DNA of 64,000 bases from Siphonodentalium dalli (taxonomy: Eukaryota; Mollusca; Scaphopoda; Gadilida; Siphonodentaliidae), in the NCBI GenBank assembly GCA_032622095.1, contig CP136062.1:164880590-164944589 (forward strand). Reading direction: 5' to 3'. Position numbers and translations under genes: made by a program. Of the stretch, positions 34,300 to 46,999 are shown piece after piece (within the stretch, counting starts at the first letter, position 1; every line of letters starts with the position of its first letter). The notes beneath the pieces were generated by a model that saw only the letters and a program-made list of their open reading frames with translations, had not been told where the DNA came from and ran no database searches.

Positions 34300-35920
34300 T
34301 CTTTGTCAAGGAACAATTCTCAAAAGAATAGGGTGTTATCTGCTATAATTTAACAGTTTGTTTCAGCTGGTTGTGACCAACTTGTTGAATCAAGCGAATA
34401 TATATGCTACTCACATTCTGTTAAGGATATATTATATTTTAAGACACCCATTTTGTGAATTGTGGAATATGAGACCCTGCTTTCAAAAATATGAATGTAC
34501 ATGAAAGTCATTAGCAAAGGCCCCAACTTGTTAGAACTATATTCTATGAATTCTACCCTGTACCAATGCATTCTTAAATATATGCGAGTCTCCCAAAGTC
34601 TCGCATATATAAGATAATACATTGTCCTAACATTACATTGACATTGCAATCCATGCATCCTCTTTATCTATATGCGAAGCGCCCCATGCGAGATTAACAT
34701 ATAAAAGAGAATGCACTGGCACATGATCTTTAATGCCGCACCAGCACAACTCCCACCATGAAAGGTTTAAAACTTTATTAATTATATTATATAATAATGA
34801 GTGTAAATATAAGGAATGGATATCTATTTTGTTGCATTTTTCTTACAATTCTATTTGTGGAATATATGGAAATCAACATCCATTTCTTAAAGGATTGTGA
34901 GTGATCTTCATTGGGATGTGAGTAGAGTCTATATGTATGCTTCTCTTGGTAACTAAGATGCACTTCACTCCTGGGAAGAATCCAAAGATTTATCAGGGAC
35001 ACCTGTTTACCAGCTAAAGATAGTTTCATAATTTTGTAATTATTTAAGGACTAATATTGGTATTCTAATGTAACCATACAGTTCAAAAGAACCATGCTAT
35101 CCTGCATCACAAACTATAAATATGTGTAACTACATTATGATATCCATATTATTATGGACAATTACTTAGTTCACCCAATTTTAAGAATCTCCAAATCTTG
35201 TGGTATCTATAAGCACATGTGACCCCCAGTCCTCCACCAAAGAGATACTTGAATTACCAATATCATATGGCAGAGAATTTTGAAAAATTTCATGTGCATA
35301 GATTAATAAAAGGGTTCCATCAGGGTCCGCGTTGGACCGAAATTTACTTTTGCCGAATAATTTGCCAAATTAAAATATTTTTTGCCAAATTCTATTAGCA
35401 TTTTCCAAATGATATCCCGGATAGTATCATTTTCTGCAACATTAATTATTATGTTTCGACACTCGCAGGTTGAACGACTTTTGATATCGATAGAAAAGCA
35501 GTTAGTTGTCCCCCGAAAAAAAGCCACCGGTTCGGGGGACAATGTGGCCGAGCGGCCTTTTATTAATAATTAGTTATACTCGCATCTCTATTGTGGTTTA
35601 TCATACAACAATAAGCCAATCACAGAACAATACAATGGTAGGAGGGCTGCTTCACCAGAAGGGCACATCACAGGAGGATTAGTAAATCCTCCAACCATCA
35701 GTACTAATGATATGAGATTAACTGGCTATATAACTGCATCTTAATAGAGGTGTTAACTTTCCCTAAAACACCACTAATATAATTATGTTTTAAGGGTTTC
35801 CAGAAATATTTTTAAACTGTGTGTTTATATTTGGAAACAGAGATTATCTATACTTTTTAAACTCGGTGTTCTTTTATGTTTGTCCGGGTTATAGGTGTCC
35901 AAACAGCTGGACCCTCAGAG
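34300..35920. other. Gene-free stretch
   Basis: No gene or RNA that I can support. 35300-35580 has the look of a dispersed repeat (repeated TTTTGCC(G/A)AAT words). A TGGCCGAGCGG at 35544-35554 resembles a tRNA A-box but has no partner. Confidence 0.4.
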
Positions 35921-35929
35921 ATGAAAATG

Positions 35930-37130
35930 TGTAGATATGGTTTATTTGACCTGTACATTTGGATTTAATTCTTGCATGACTAAATCCTTTGGCACACCCT
36001 ACAGACAACATCCCTCCATCACCAAACATCAAATTGATTTTCGGGTGACCACTATATGGAGCCACAACTTTTTAGCTCAACTTTACTTTGTTATGTTTGA
36101 GCTATTGCCATGGTTTGGTATCTGTCATCCGTATGTGTGTGGGTATGTGATTCGTCAACAATTTCCTTTATCATGGGCTACAGGTCGTACTTGTACCTTT
36201 GGTCGGATCATTATAAAATTTGCCGTAGCTTTAGATGGGAACAAGCGTGTGCGATTCGTCAACAATTTCCTTTATCATGGGCTACAGGTTGTAACTTTGG
36301 TTGGATCATTAAAAATTTGTCGTAGCTTTTGACATTGACATGTAGATGGGAACAAGAGTGCATGTGTGTGCGTTTCGTCAACAATTTCTTTTATCATGGG
36401 CTACAGGCGTAACTTTTGTTGGATCATTATAAAATTTGTTGTAGCTTTTGACATTGACATGTAGATGGGAACAAGTCATGTTGGGGTCATTCGGAAAAAA
36501 AACATGGCTGCCAGCAGCAATCTTGGATTTTACTCTTTGCATGACTAAATTCTTTGTCACGGGCAACATGTAGGATCGTGAAATTTTCAAAATTCAATCC
36601 ATTAGCACGGGTTACAGGCCGGAGTGTTCGTCTGATCAGCATGAATTTTGTCGTGGATGTTAATATTGACATGTACAGTAAAATGCCCAAAGTAATTGAC
36701 CACTTAACCACAGCAGAATTATGGGTAATTTTTCAGAATTTAGTCAGAAATATGGCTTGTTGCCATTCATCGGAAAGCTCTCGGTGAGAACTTTCCGATG
36801 AATGGCAACAAGCCATATTTCCGACTAAATCCTGAAAAATTACCCATAATTCTGCTGTAGTTAAGTGGTCAATTACTTTGGGCATTACTGTAAATGGAAA
36901 CGAGTCATTTTAGGGTCATTCTCCATAAAACATGGCCACCGGCTACAATCTTGGATTTTACTCTTTGCATGACTAAATCATTTTGCATGGGCTACAGATC
37001 ATACCTTTGGTCAGATCATCATGAAATTTGTCATGGCTGTTAACATTGACATGTAGATGGGAAATAGTCATTCCGGGGTCATTTGGCAAAAAAACATGGC
37101 TGCCAGCAGCCATCATGGATTTCAAGACCA
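35930..37130 (+). repeat. Degenerate tandem array, about 100-180-bp units
   Basis: Recurrent words: CATGGGCTACAGG (about 36173, 36277, 36397, 36986), GGATCATTATAAAATTTG, TTGACATTGACATGTAGATG and GGGAACAAG. Units vary in length. The array is interrupted by a palindromic MITE at 36676-36890. Confidence 0.75.
36674..36892. mobile_element. Palindromic Tc1/mariner-type MITE
   Basis: The element is 36676-36890 (215 bp), flanked by TA on both sides. The ends are CAGTAAAATGCCCAAAGTAA and the inverse of CAGTAATGCCCAAAGTAATT. The arms (36676-36777 and 36791-36890) are near-perfect inverted copies around a 13-base centre. TA duplication plus a CAGT start is the known signature of Tc1/mariner. The surrounding tandem repeat reads through if the element is removed, which supports its borders. 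Confidence 0.85.
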
Positions 37131-37134
37131 TCGG

Positions 37135-40100
37135 AGTTGAAGATTTGTACAGCGGTCAATTGACCTGGGGAGTGTCATGATATAGGTGCCATTGACATCA
37201 GATATCTTAAAAGGGCTCTAATAATTAATTTAACTAAAAAATTAATTACTGGTAATGCCAAAAACGGTTGGATTCTGGCATTTGAAAATTGATTCACAGG
37301 GTTACCTCACTTGTATTTAAATTCACACAGTACTAATTTTCGCTCAGTTTTGAATAGGCGCACTTTGAAATCATGCACCATGCTCTGTGAATTCAAAGCT
37401 GACAAACATATTTTTCATGAAAGACTTGTATCGGGTGAAATTTTCTGTTCTTAATGGTTCCTGACGTACATGTCTTATGTTAAAGACCAAGCATGATGAA
37501 CAATGACATCCAGTTGATTGTATTACTGCATAAACATTTTGTTGAGAAGATGGATGGTTATATCCTCCAAACAATCATTATAATATTCAAATGCATGGTT
37601 TATATGAATTTATTGAAATGATCTCAAAAGAAGTAAAACCACACCCGTATATATACAAGGTATGTGGTTGACTTTGTGAAAAATATTATTTGGTTGTTTG
37701 TATTTCAAATAGTTGGGTTGACAAACATGTATTTAACTAAGGTTGTATGACCACGGTGTCACCCCAGTGTTGTTGATATGGAGACATGGTTTTGTGTCCC
37801 CTCCTCATGGAATATGTCTGTATATTTCTCTGAGTTTTCCCTGGATTTTGGTATAAACTCAAGAGTCAAACTGAATTTTTTTCACTCAATTTCCAATTCG
37901 CCATGGGTGCGTGAAACATAGTACTGCGCAAATTTAAATATGAGTAAGGTAAATTGATCCGAGGAGTGTCATGAGATAGGTGTCGTTGACCTCAGACAAC
38001 TTAAATGTCACTCTTTGATGCATTTTGATTAATTTTTAATAACAAATAATATTAGTATACAACTTTATATGTACACATTGTTCATTCCCCATGATGGCAG
38101 ATCGTTATCACAAATGTAAAACATGTATACGTATATTCACACCCCGTAATCACTCGATAGTGGATTGGTGCCTCTTCCGGTTCTAAGAAGTTATAAATGC
38201 ATGTCCTGTTCTCAGTAGGAATTTTTTTCAGATGCTGAAATTCAATGTCATATGGGGCATATTTCAAGGTGTACATTTGACGCAACATTTTTCTCATGTA
38301 ACGGCATCTACATGTATGCTGCATTTCTCAGAAATGTAGCATAGATGCCGTTAATGGCCCGTTATATGAGAAAAATTATTTCTGTTGATAACGATATGGC
38401 TGAAATGTAGCCCAATTGATAAATTAGAGAGATAATAGTATTTATGTGAAATCTGCTGCGATGATAAAAATGCAAACAGAGAACGGGAGATATATAACTG
38501 CAGAGACCCGGACGTAGCACCAAACCACATTCAATTGATTACAGAGTGTGAAATCATATTGTCCGCATTGTACACTACAGACTGAGACAGAAATTTCCAG
38601 ACATGGCATGTGATATCGGTCCATCCAGGCATCAGTTCATGCCCTTGTATGTCCTCGTAGATTCCTGCATTGACTTTTCACAGCGCATATCTCTGCTTCG
38701 GTTGAGCCGAGTAAATTTTAGGTCAGTTTGCAGGCTGAATACTTGGTAAGTCCTTGAATCTGAACATCTTAACTTCAAGTTCTTACTCTGTTGATTATAT
38801 ACTATAGGAATTTTTAAGTATGCTTTATTTATGTCATTCATATCAACAACAACATGTTCATTCTTTGGAGGTGCAGTGATAAATAAACGCTAGGGATTCA
38901 TCATCAGCCAAAGAAGAATTGTTCACAGGCGATAATTTATCAGTCAGATCAGATTCAACTCAAAAGAACAGTCCTCGTTCAGGCTAAACTTAATTCACAG
39001 TTGTGGTTGTGTTCAATCCATTTTTAGTTGGTTGATATTTCTTTAATTGTCCTTGGCTATGCATTGGGGGTAACTTCAGTAAACTCCCAGAATGCTGTTC
39101 AGCAGTTCACACTAGTATTCACTATTATAAACCACACAGATATTGACATAATCACATATTGTTCTTGTTTTCTTTTCTATATCACTATTCACTAGGTCAA
39201 CACTACAACAGGCGATTCATGGTCTCTGGTGCCATAACTTGGCATAAGAATTTACTGGACACTGATCAGTATGTTAATAATTAATCACTACTACTAGTCT
39301 ACAGTACTATTTTGGTTGCTCTCATCGGCGCTATGATATGAATTATGATGTTGATATGAACTGTATGCACATGTCGTTTTCTTCAATGTCAACATTGTCA
39401 TGAAGTTGAACTTGGATTGGAAGTAGGCTAATATTTGCTTTTGTTTCGGTGAATTTCTGGTCATCCAAAGGCGTTATCCATTGGCCATTATCATCGCTTT
39501 CTCGTCATAGTTATATCACAGTCCTAGGAATCACTGTCCATGTAATATTAAATTTGATTAAAATATAACAAATAGATCTAGATATATTACCTCTACTATA
39601 TAGATATAAGCTACAGTTAGGCAACTTCAGATTTTGTTATTATGTAAATCATCACCTCATTGGCTGCAGACCACCCCCTGTGCTCTATCACTAAAACGAA
39701 CAAAATGCATTTATCTCCCCACATTTGACATGTGACAATTAAGTTAATTGTTCTTAATGTGCTCGTCGGGTCATATCAACTGTACCTTGTCTGAGTTGTA
39801 CATAAATCGTAATTTTCCATCCAATATTCACATTGAATAACTGTCGGCTAAATTATCAAGTGACGTAATTCTGCAAAATTGTTTAAAACGGGAAGTTATC
39901 AATCCAGTTCCCTATTAATTACACATTACTTTTGCAGCCAAACCCAGCACGAGTTATCTCCCATTGCCATTCTTGAGATGCGGAGTTAACTGGGAGCTTG
40001 GAATATAAAATTTGCTTTCACATCTCAAGATATCAACCACCCCCAGGGCCCTACTTGAAAATATATAGATATATTAGTTTGAGATGGTCATTTCTACATT

Positions 40101-40725
40101 TCTCTAGTAATGAGAATGAGTTAAAATGTGTACTTAGTAGTGTACAACAGAGCCAGTTTTAACACACCCGACGTCTGTTTACTCACATCCGTAATCCCTT
40201 TTATTCGGATTATCACCGGTTGGCTATACGCGAACGAACTATTTACAGATTGGGTGGTTTTCTCAGAAATGATTAGGAATCCCCGAGAGTTGGACTTGAA
40301 TGAATATTCGAGGAACTAACAGACATTTTTCTGGTAAGTGGGTAAAGATAGAAACAATCTGAATACACCAGCGTTTCAAGAAAAAAATACGGAATATGAT
40401 GATATAAACTCAGAAAGCGAGAATGTTTGTGTGGCATAAAAATTTGTACTCTTGTAATTTCGTTCAAATCATCTACCAATGAAAATGCAGAACACAAAAT
40501 TTTTACCTGCCAAACTGGTATATATATTAATATAATAACTAACTATAATATATTGATTTAATATTATTAAATAATATTTTATTCAACTAACAGTGATTCC
40601 TAGGGACTGTGGTTATATGATCTGTGTTGCTGGACAGTTTAAACTGTCGAAATTGTGGAAGGTGACTGAAATAAACAGACAAATTGATCAGATAAAATCG
40701 GTACATCCGTGATCCTTATCGTCAT
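37135..40725. other. Gene-free stretch with one hairpin
   Basis: Nothing protein-coding is supportable. A hairpin occupies 38288-38375: TTTTTCTCATGTAACGGCAT and ATGTA(T)GCTGCATTTCT pair with AGAAATGTAGCAT and the later GTTATATGAGAAAAA. A CAACTGTGAATTAAG-type phrase and short AT tracts occur but form no pattern I can define. Confidence 0.4.
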
Positions 40726-40730
40726 CTTCT

Positions 40731-40953
40731 GTCGTGACCTAGTCCAACAAATTAGACTATTCGGATTAATACATATTTTTATATTTGGACATTTACGATT
40801 GTATTACTCCTTCGACTATTCGGATTAATACATATTTTTATATTTGGACATTTACGATTGTATTACTCCTTCTAGGATTAAATGGTCCATAAATGTCCAA
40901 ATATTAAAATTCCAATTAATCCGAAAGTCTAATTTGTTGGACTAGTCGTGACC
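40731..40953. mobile_element. MITE with 9-bp target duplication (MULE-like)
   Basis: The element is 40740-40944 (205 bp). TIRs of about 30 bp start TAGTCCAACAAATTAGAC and are inverted at the end, with one gap. GTCGTGACC is duplicated exactly on both sides (40731-40739 and 40945-40953). A 9-bp duplication is typical of Mutator-like elements; hAT would give 8. Internally a segment of about 58 bp (GACTATTCGGATTAATACAT...) is tandemly doubled. Confidence 0.82.
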
Positions 40954-41386
40954 GTGACACGATTATTTGGGAAAACCTTTTTTCGTCACTTCCTGTGGGA
41001 ATTCCTGCAACCAGTTTAAAAACTGATCGCCGGCGACCAGTATGTGATTTACTGACCTTGGGCTTGGAGGTTGATCTCGATCAAACATTTGTCATGATTT
41101 GATTTATCGGGAGCGTAACGTTACGGAGTAGTAAGCGGAGTGGACTGAGCCAGCGACGGGACTAGGACAAACTCTGCTTCTCGGATTATCGTTTTTGCAG
41201 AAATAGTTCGTACGGAAATCACCGAGGTTTGCCGATTGAAGTCGGGATGTAATTACTCTAGTACACATCTCGAGTAGGTAGTAGGTCAGTCTCATTCAAA
41301 TCACACCAAGTCTCATTTTAATCTACTTCTTCATCGTGCTACGTGTAGGCCTATACATAATATTGCACCGTGCATCAATAAAGGAT

Positions 41387-42250
41387 TTAAGGGTTCTGAA
41401 CATATGCGTTACTAGTGAAGATTTGATTAAGTTTTGAGGCTGGATCACCATCAATTAATGAGTGAAATACTACACACTCTGCCAAGCTGTTCCAATCTTT
41501 AACAGTTCTGTGTATGCAGCTGAATTTGTAGGTGTCTGAATATGCTCTGGGTCTGATGAAATTATTCGAATGCATTTTACTTGTAAACCTTTCTGGCGGC
41601 TGAAGATGATTAATTGGAATATTTGCCGCATCAGCCAGGCCCTTAACGAATAAACATAGCCGCACTATTTGTTCTCCTCTCCTGTACTGTCTGAAGAGAT
41701 TCATCAATTTTAATCATAGAATTAGGTGAATAATCATAATTTTGCACAATAAATCTGTTGCACCGATTTTGGACTTTCAAGAGCGTAATTTGATAGTGCG
41801 ATATGATCCCAAATAAAAGAAGAGTATTCCAAAAGAGGTCGGATGAGGCCAGTGTATGCTTGAAGTCTCACCTCTGTCGGCATTCGGCAAACCTCGTCAG
41901 ATTCCGTCCCCGTTTCACCCAGAGGTCATAGGTCGAGGAGTCCAGAATGCTATGTTGGATATTTTCGTAAATTTTTTTAAGAAGAACAAGCTTTTTGTTG
42001 CATATATAGTCCATGTGGATATTCCACTTAAGGTATTTTGTTATGTTGACGCCTAAATATTTTATATAATCTACCAGGTTTAGGGGGCGATCATTTAAGT
42101 GTGTAGCTACTTATATAATGGGTTCTTGGTCTAGCTTGAGCGAGAATGATCGTTAGCAGACATACATGAGTAATCCACATAATATGTTTTCAAGATTTAA
42201 GTTGAGGCCATATTATAGGATTTCTCGGGTCTGTGAAAATGATAAGTTAC
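41387..42250 (-). pseudogene. CR1/jockey-like RT remnant (C-terminal part)
   Basis: On the minus strand, a frame from about 42085 reads DYIKYLGVNITKYLKW, the conserved start of the RT thumb. Then comes EVRLQAYTGLIRPLLEYSSF followed by IWDH, the signature 'aY..LVRP.LEYas..W' of CR1/jockey-type LINEs. After a frame change near 41770, the terminal segment ends with RAYSDTYKFSCIHRTVKDWN to a stop at 41387. It is truncated at the 5' side and broken by shifts. It is a different family from the LINE at 43446-46988, which has a C-terminal zinc motif not seen here. Confidence 0.8.
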
Positions 42251-42329
42251 CAGAGGAATATAGCATTATAATAACAGCACCGAATATATCGAACCGCATC
42301 ATTCCATAGAAAATATCAGGTTCGTGAAG

Positions 42330-42870
42330 CTGGATCGAAGTTCGAAATTCGCGTGAAGTTAGATTGAAGCTCAAAATTCAGATAGAATTTCAAACTCTAT
42401 ATGTTTTTTTCCTAAAGTTCTTTGTTGTACCCCAATTCGAATATTGGGTCAAAACTTTCTGACTCTTGAAAGTGATTTTTTAAAATTGTTTTCTGAGATA
42501 CCGCTGGAGTTCACGAATATTTAAAAGAGGGTGGTGCTGAAGGGAATTGACACTGATTATGACTGGAGCGAGCTGAAAATTGGATTTTTTTTATACTTTA
42601 CATGAGAGAACCAGCATACTAACGCTTAATGTCGAGAAATTACTCGATCCATAGCTTTGAATTTCAATCTTAATTTCAATCTGGAAATTCGGATTGAAAT
42701 TCAAACTCTATTTTTTTTCCCTTAAGTTCTTTGGCCCAATTCGTGTTCCAATTCATCTCGAATTTCGGGTCTAAGGTGATTTAAAAAAATTGAGATACCG
42801 CAGGACTAATTAAAAGGACCGAAAATGACTAAGTCCGCTAATTTCAATTCGAATTTCAATCTGGGCTGCT
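42330..42870 (+). repeat. Degenerate direct repeat
   Basis: Two related blocks, about 42350-42500 and 42655-42800, share GAATTTCAAACTCTAT(A)T, a T-run, CTTAAGTTCTTTG, CCCAATTCG and GAGATACCGC. Rich in AATTTCAAT words. Confidence 0.5.
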
Positions 42871-43445
42871 ACATGTTAACTGTAACTATCGTTCAATAAG
42901 CGGTTAACTATAACTATCGTTCAATAAGCGAGATAACTGAGTCGCTACCATATTGGATCCATCCAACGCCGCTCCGCTCATGCTGTGCTACAGGTAAAAG
43001 TTCTGGAGTAGCATTCCACATATGGAGCTTTTGAATATTCATGAATTCCATTTATGGAATTCCTCTATATTCAAAGCCCAATAAGAATTTGCATCTAAAG
43101 CGTATACAGGCCTACTGGTGACGACGAATCAATGAATTGGGCCACAACCACGAATTTGAGGCCAAAATATTAGTTTTAGTTTTCCAGAGTAATGACGAGC
43201 ACGGGGTGCCTCAGACTGACAGCGCTTACTACTTACAATTCAATGATTTATTCTCATGACACATGACAGATGCGTATGGAGATTAACATAACTTATATAC
43301 AAAAATTGGTAACAAGTATATATATATACAATATGTACAAATGTATGGCGGCATTGGAGATCATGTAGTTACGATTAGAATATTATATGTACTCGTTCGA
43401 AATGTTTAATACGTATCAAATACTAAATAGTTCAGATGGTATATG

Positions 43446-46400
43446 TCAACCAGGCGGATTTTCGTCGAACCTCTTAAAAATGGTATGTATAAATTTGCAT
43501 AGACGCCGTATTTGGCATGGGTTTTGTACATTGAGAAGTTCATCCATTGTTGTAATGTTTGGTCTATTCAGGTATTCTTTTGATATATGACATTTTCTCT
43601 CGCGCTCAAGCGCTTCACATTCAAATAGGTAATGGAATTCGTCTCCTAGTCTGTTATATCTACATAGCGGGCATGTTCGTTCCCTTAGATATGTACCATT
43701 CCAGCGACCGGTTTCCACTGGCAAATGGTGATTTGATGTTCTAAATTTACATAATATCGTTCTATTAAATTCATTTGGAGTGTCTAGATAGCTTTCATAT
43801 GAGATATCATGTTTGAATATCTGATATATTTTCCCCCGGCTAGATTTTTGCAGATCTGCTTCCCAGTTCGATCTGAATTTGCTAATCAGACTACATTTCA
43901 CGTACTCGATAAGTTGGTCTACATTTGTCGCAATGTCGCTATCAAATATATGAGCTTGGGAGCATGACTCTAAGGTGTGACGAATGGAACTCAGCCAACT
44001 GATGTGATTTGAATCGTCTGATAACGTGCGTGATAACTGATATAGTACTTTAGAATATCGCTTTTCATCCATGTTAACTACTCTACACCAATATTTAATC
44101 ATTCGTGTTTTAATTAAAATTTCTAATGGCATTCGGCCAGTTTCTGCATAAACCATGTAGTCAGCCGTCGAAGGTTTTAGTCGCAATAAGTGCTTCATAA
44201 ATTGTCGGTGAACATTCTCAATAATAGCACAATTTTCATGGCCCCACACCTCACACCCATAGAGGAGTACTGGCACTACTTGTGCATCAAATAATTCGAA
44301 TTGGTTTTTTATACTCAAGCAGTGTTTACGGGCTTTCGATATAACAGAGTACATTGCTTTCATGCCTTTAGAAGCCAAATTTTTCTTGGCTTCTCCAAAT
44401 TTTCCCGTCTTCGAGAGAATAATTCCGAGATAATTGAAGTTTTTAACCACTTTTACCATCGAGTTTAAATTGTGCATTTTTTGGTAAACCGTGTTTAGAG
44501 AACATTACAATTTTTGTTTTGTCTGCGTTTACTGTTAATTTCCAGATATCACAATATCTTTCAAATGATAAAAGCTGCTTTTTCAGTTTTCCCGCTGTCT
44601 CTGCCATAACTACTGTGTCGTCTGCGTATAGAAGGACAAATAGTTGAACATATGTGTGTAGTTTCGCGGAAATTTCATCTGAGATGGTACTAAGACCTTT
44701 CGTGCCTTCTTCGGCGAGAAAAGTGTCCAGGTCATTAAGGTAGATGGAAAAAAGAAGGGGTGAGAGGTTTTCGCCCTGTCTAACCCCTGAGAGGCACTCA
44801 AAATATTGGGATTTAGCACCTTGGTGTTGCACGCACGACTTGATATCATTATACAGATTAGTTATTACTCTGAGAGTTTTTCCAGTTATTCTAGATTTTA
44901 TCAATTTATGCCAAAGGCCTTTTCTCCAAACTTTATCGAACGCTTTTTCGAAATCTATGAATGCGCAATAAAGTCTTGTTTTCAGCATTCCTGTCATTTT
45001 GGCCAATAAGTGTATTGCAAATATGTTATCTAACGTTGAATAGCCATGTCTGAATCCTGCTTGTGTTTCAGACAGAATATCGTTCTTTGTTGTGAAGTCT
45101 GTTAGACGAATCGTCAATACTTTGGTAAAAACCTTTCCAAAACAACTTAAAATTGTTATTGGCCTATAATTTTTTGGGTCTGACTTATCTCCCTTATTTT
45201 TATAAATCGGTACAATCGTTCCAATAGTCCACGAATCGGGTATGTAACCTGTGTCTAATATAAGGTTGAACAGGCAAACTAGAATATCAATGATACTTCC
45301 GGCTGATGCACGGATATATTCATTTAATACTTCATCTTCCCCACACGATTTATTATTTCTAAGACTTCGGATAGCAGACTTTATTTCTTCTTCATTAATT
45401 GGTTTATTGAGCTCTGTGTTATCCTCATCAGAGTTGAGGTTAATTGGTTGGAGGAATGTCCCATCTTCGCTGTGCTCAAACGCATTCAGATTTTTTAAAT
45501 AAATATATAACGATTCAAGGCTGATCGGTGTAGTCGTCGTTTTCCGACCACTACCGATTTTCTTCCAAAATTGTTTCGGGTTTTCGTATTTCAACTTTGA
45601 AACTTCCCGTGATATATTCTCTCTGTGGATTCTCATTGCTCGGTTGAGCGCACGCTTGTATTCTCTCGCAGCTAGTCTTAATCGTGATTTTGAGGAATCG
45701 GTACTTATTGCATCATCAACGCGTCTAGCTTTTCGGTATGTTTTACGCGCGCCTCTGCAGGTACCATCAAACCAAGGTTTATTTCCACCATTTCTGCGTC
45801 TGTTTACCTTAACTTTAGTGGTTGTATATGTGCCAAAAGTATATCTTGCTGAGTCGGTCATTAATTCGGATATTCCGTTAACAATGTAATTTATATCCGA
45901 TTTTGTAATGTTCTGTGGTGAAACAGATTTCAGTTCGTTTTTTAATTTTGTCATGGTGCTCCAATTGATCGATGCTATGAACTCTGAAGCCTTGCTAATG
46001 TCCCACCGTTTGACTCGCGTGGTTTGGTTTATATTTGTGTGTGTATCATTTGGCTCAGATGTTTGGGTCAGTGTTAGGTTTAATCTAGTTATTATCGGGC
46101 AGTGCACATCACTGAAAAGATAATTAAACTTATCTACCTCGAAATCTTTAATCATATGCAAAAGTGGAGCGGAGCAGACAGAATAGTCAATAGTTGATGC
46201 ATCGCAACAAGTAAGTGAACCTTTATTTTTATCGACACCGAATCTACCGTTTATAATGAAAAATTCGCTGCATATGTGTTTACAACAATCTAAAAGAGAG
46301 CGTCCGAAACTATTTTTGCTTCTATCTGTGTTTTGTCGCGTTTTAGAGAATTCTGAATTGGCTAGGAGGTACATGTCATAATCTGAGTTCTGATCATGTT

Positions 46401-46988
46401 CATCTTCAATAAAATCGTCGTCTGATGCGGTCCGGGCGTTGAAGTCGCCGGTTACAAGAAATGTGTCCGTGTTAAAGCGGTGGCTCAGCGATCGATACTC
46501 TACACTGATCTGTTCCAGCGCATTGGGGGAAGTATATTTACTACCTTCTGGTGGAATATATATGGCCCCAATAACAAGTTTGTTATTATTCGAACTATGG
46601 TGCTGGTTAAGTTCAACCCAGTGAACAAATGGGCAATCTGTCGCTATTACATTCGCGTGTTGTTGTATTCTTGTATTAATTCCAAGAACAATGCCACCGG
46701 ATCTTATTCTAGATAATTTTGTTCTATTTTTCATAAAGAAATTAAATTCGTCTAGTTCAATAGTGTCACAGTCGTCTGTTTTTGTATCCAAGAAACACAG
46801 TATGTCAAACTGTTTACAGTACTCTTGGAACTCCAGACATAGAAGCTTTTTGCGCAATCCACATACATTTAGTGTCAATATCGAAATGCCATTGTGTATG
46901 TTGGCTGTATTCGAGATGTATTCAGGGGTGATGGCGGTGGTGATACCTTGTATGTCTAAGTTTATCGGGCGAGATATAAATTCACTTC
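43446..46988 (-). mobile_element. Near full-length LINE (APE endonuclease + RT), one frameshift
   Basis: A non-LTR retrotransposon ORF2. The open frame extends upstream of the first listed codon (46878) to about 46988, with no clear ATG. Endonuclease: LNVCGL, GDFNART (144-150), TIDYSVCS (D231), FSDVHCP (D257, H259). The usual catalytic ET(K) is DTK (D31). RT: YRPITILSCFGKV, FIDFEKAFDKV (D642), SGVRQGENLSPLLF, LLYADDTVVM (YADD 751-754). The frame is lost near 44455 just after the RT palm. The thumb (FNYLGIIL), LLYGCEVWG and a C-terminal zinc motif CPLC...EFHYLFEC (C269, C272, H282, C287) continue in the next frame to a stop at 43446. About 1,170 codons in total, a normal ORF2 size. It belongs to an APE-type clade that I do not name. 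The decayed LINE at 16885-18375 shares its layout. Confidence 0.9.
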
Positions 46989-46999
46989 ACTTGTTTATG

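Noticed and set aside
35535-35575. tRNA-like TGGCCGAGCGG (tRNA-Leu/Ser A-box)
   Set aside because: No B-box or cloverleaf follows; AT-rich DNA comes directly after.
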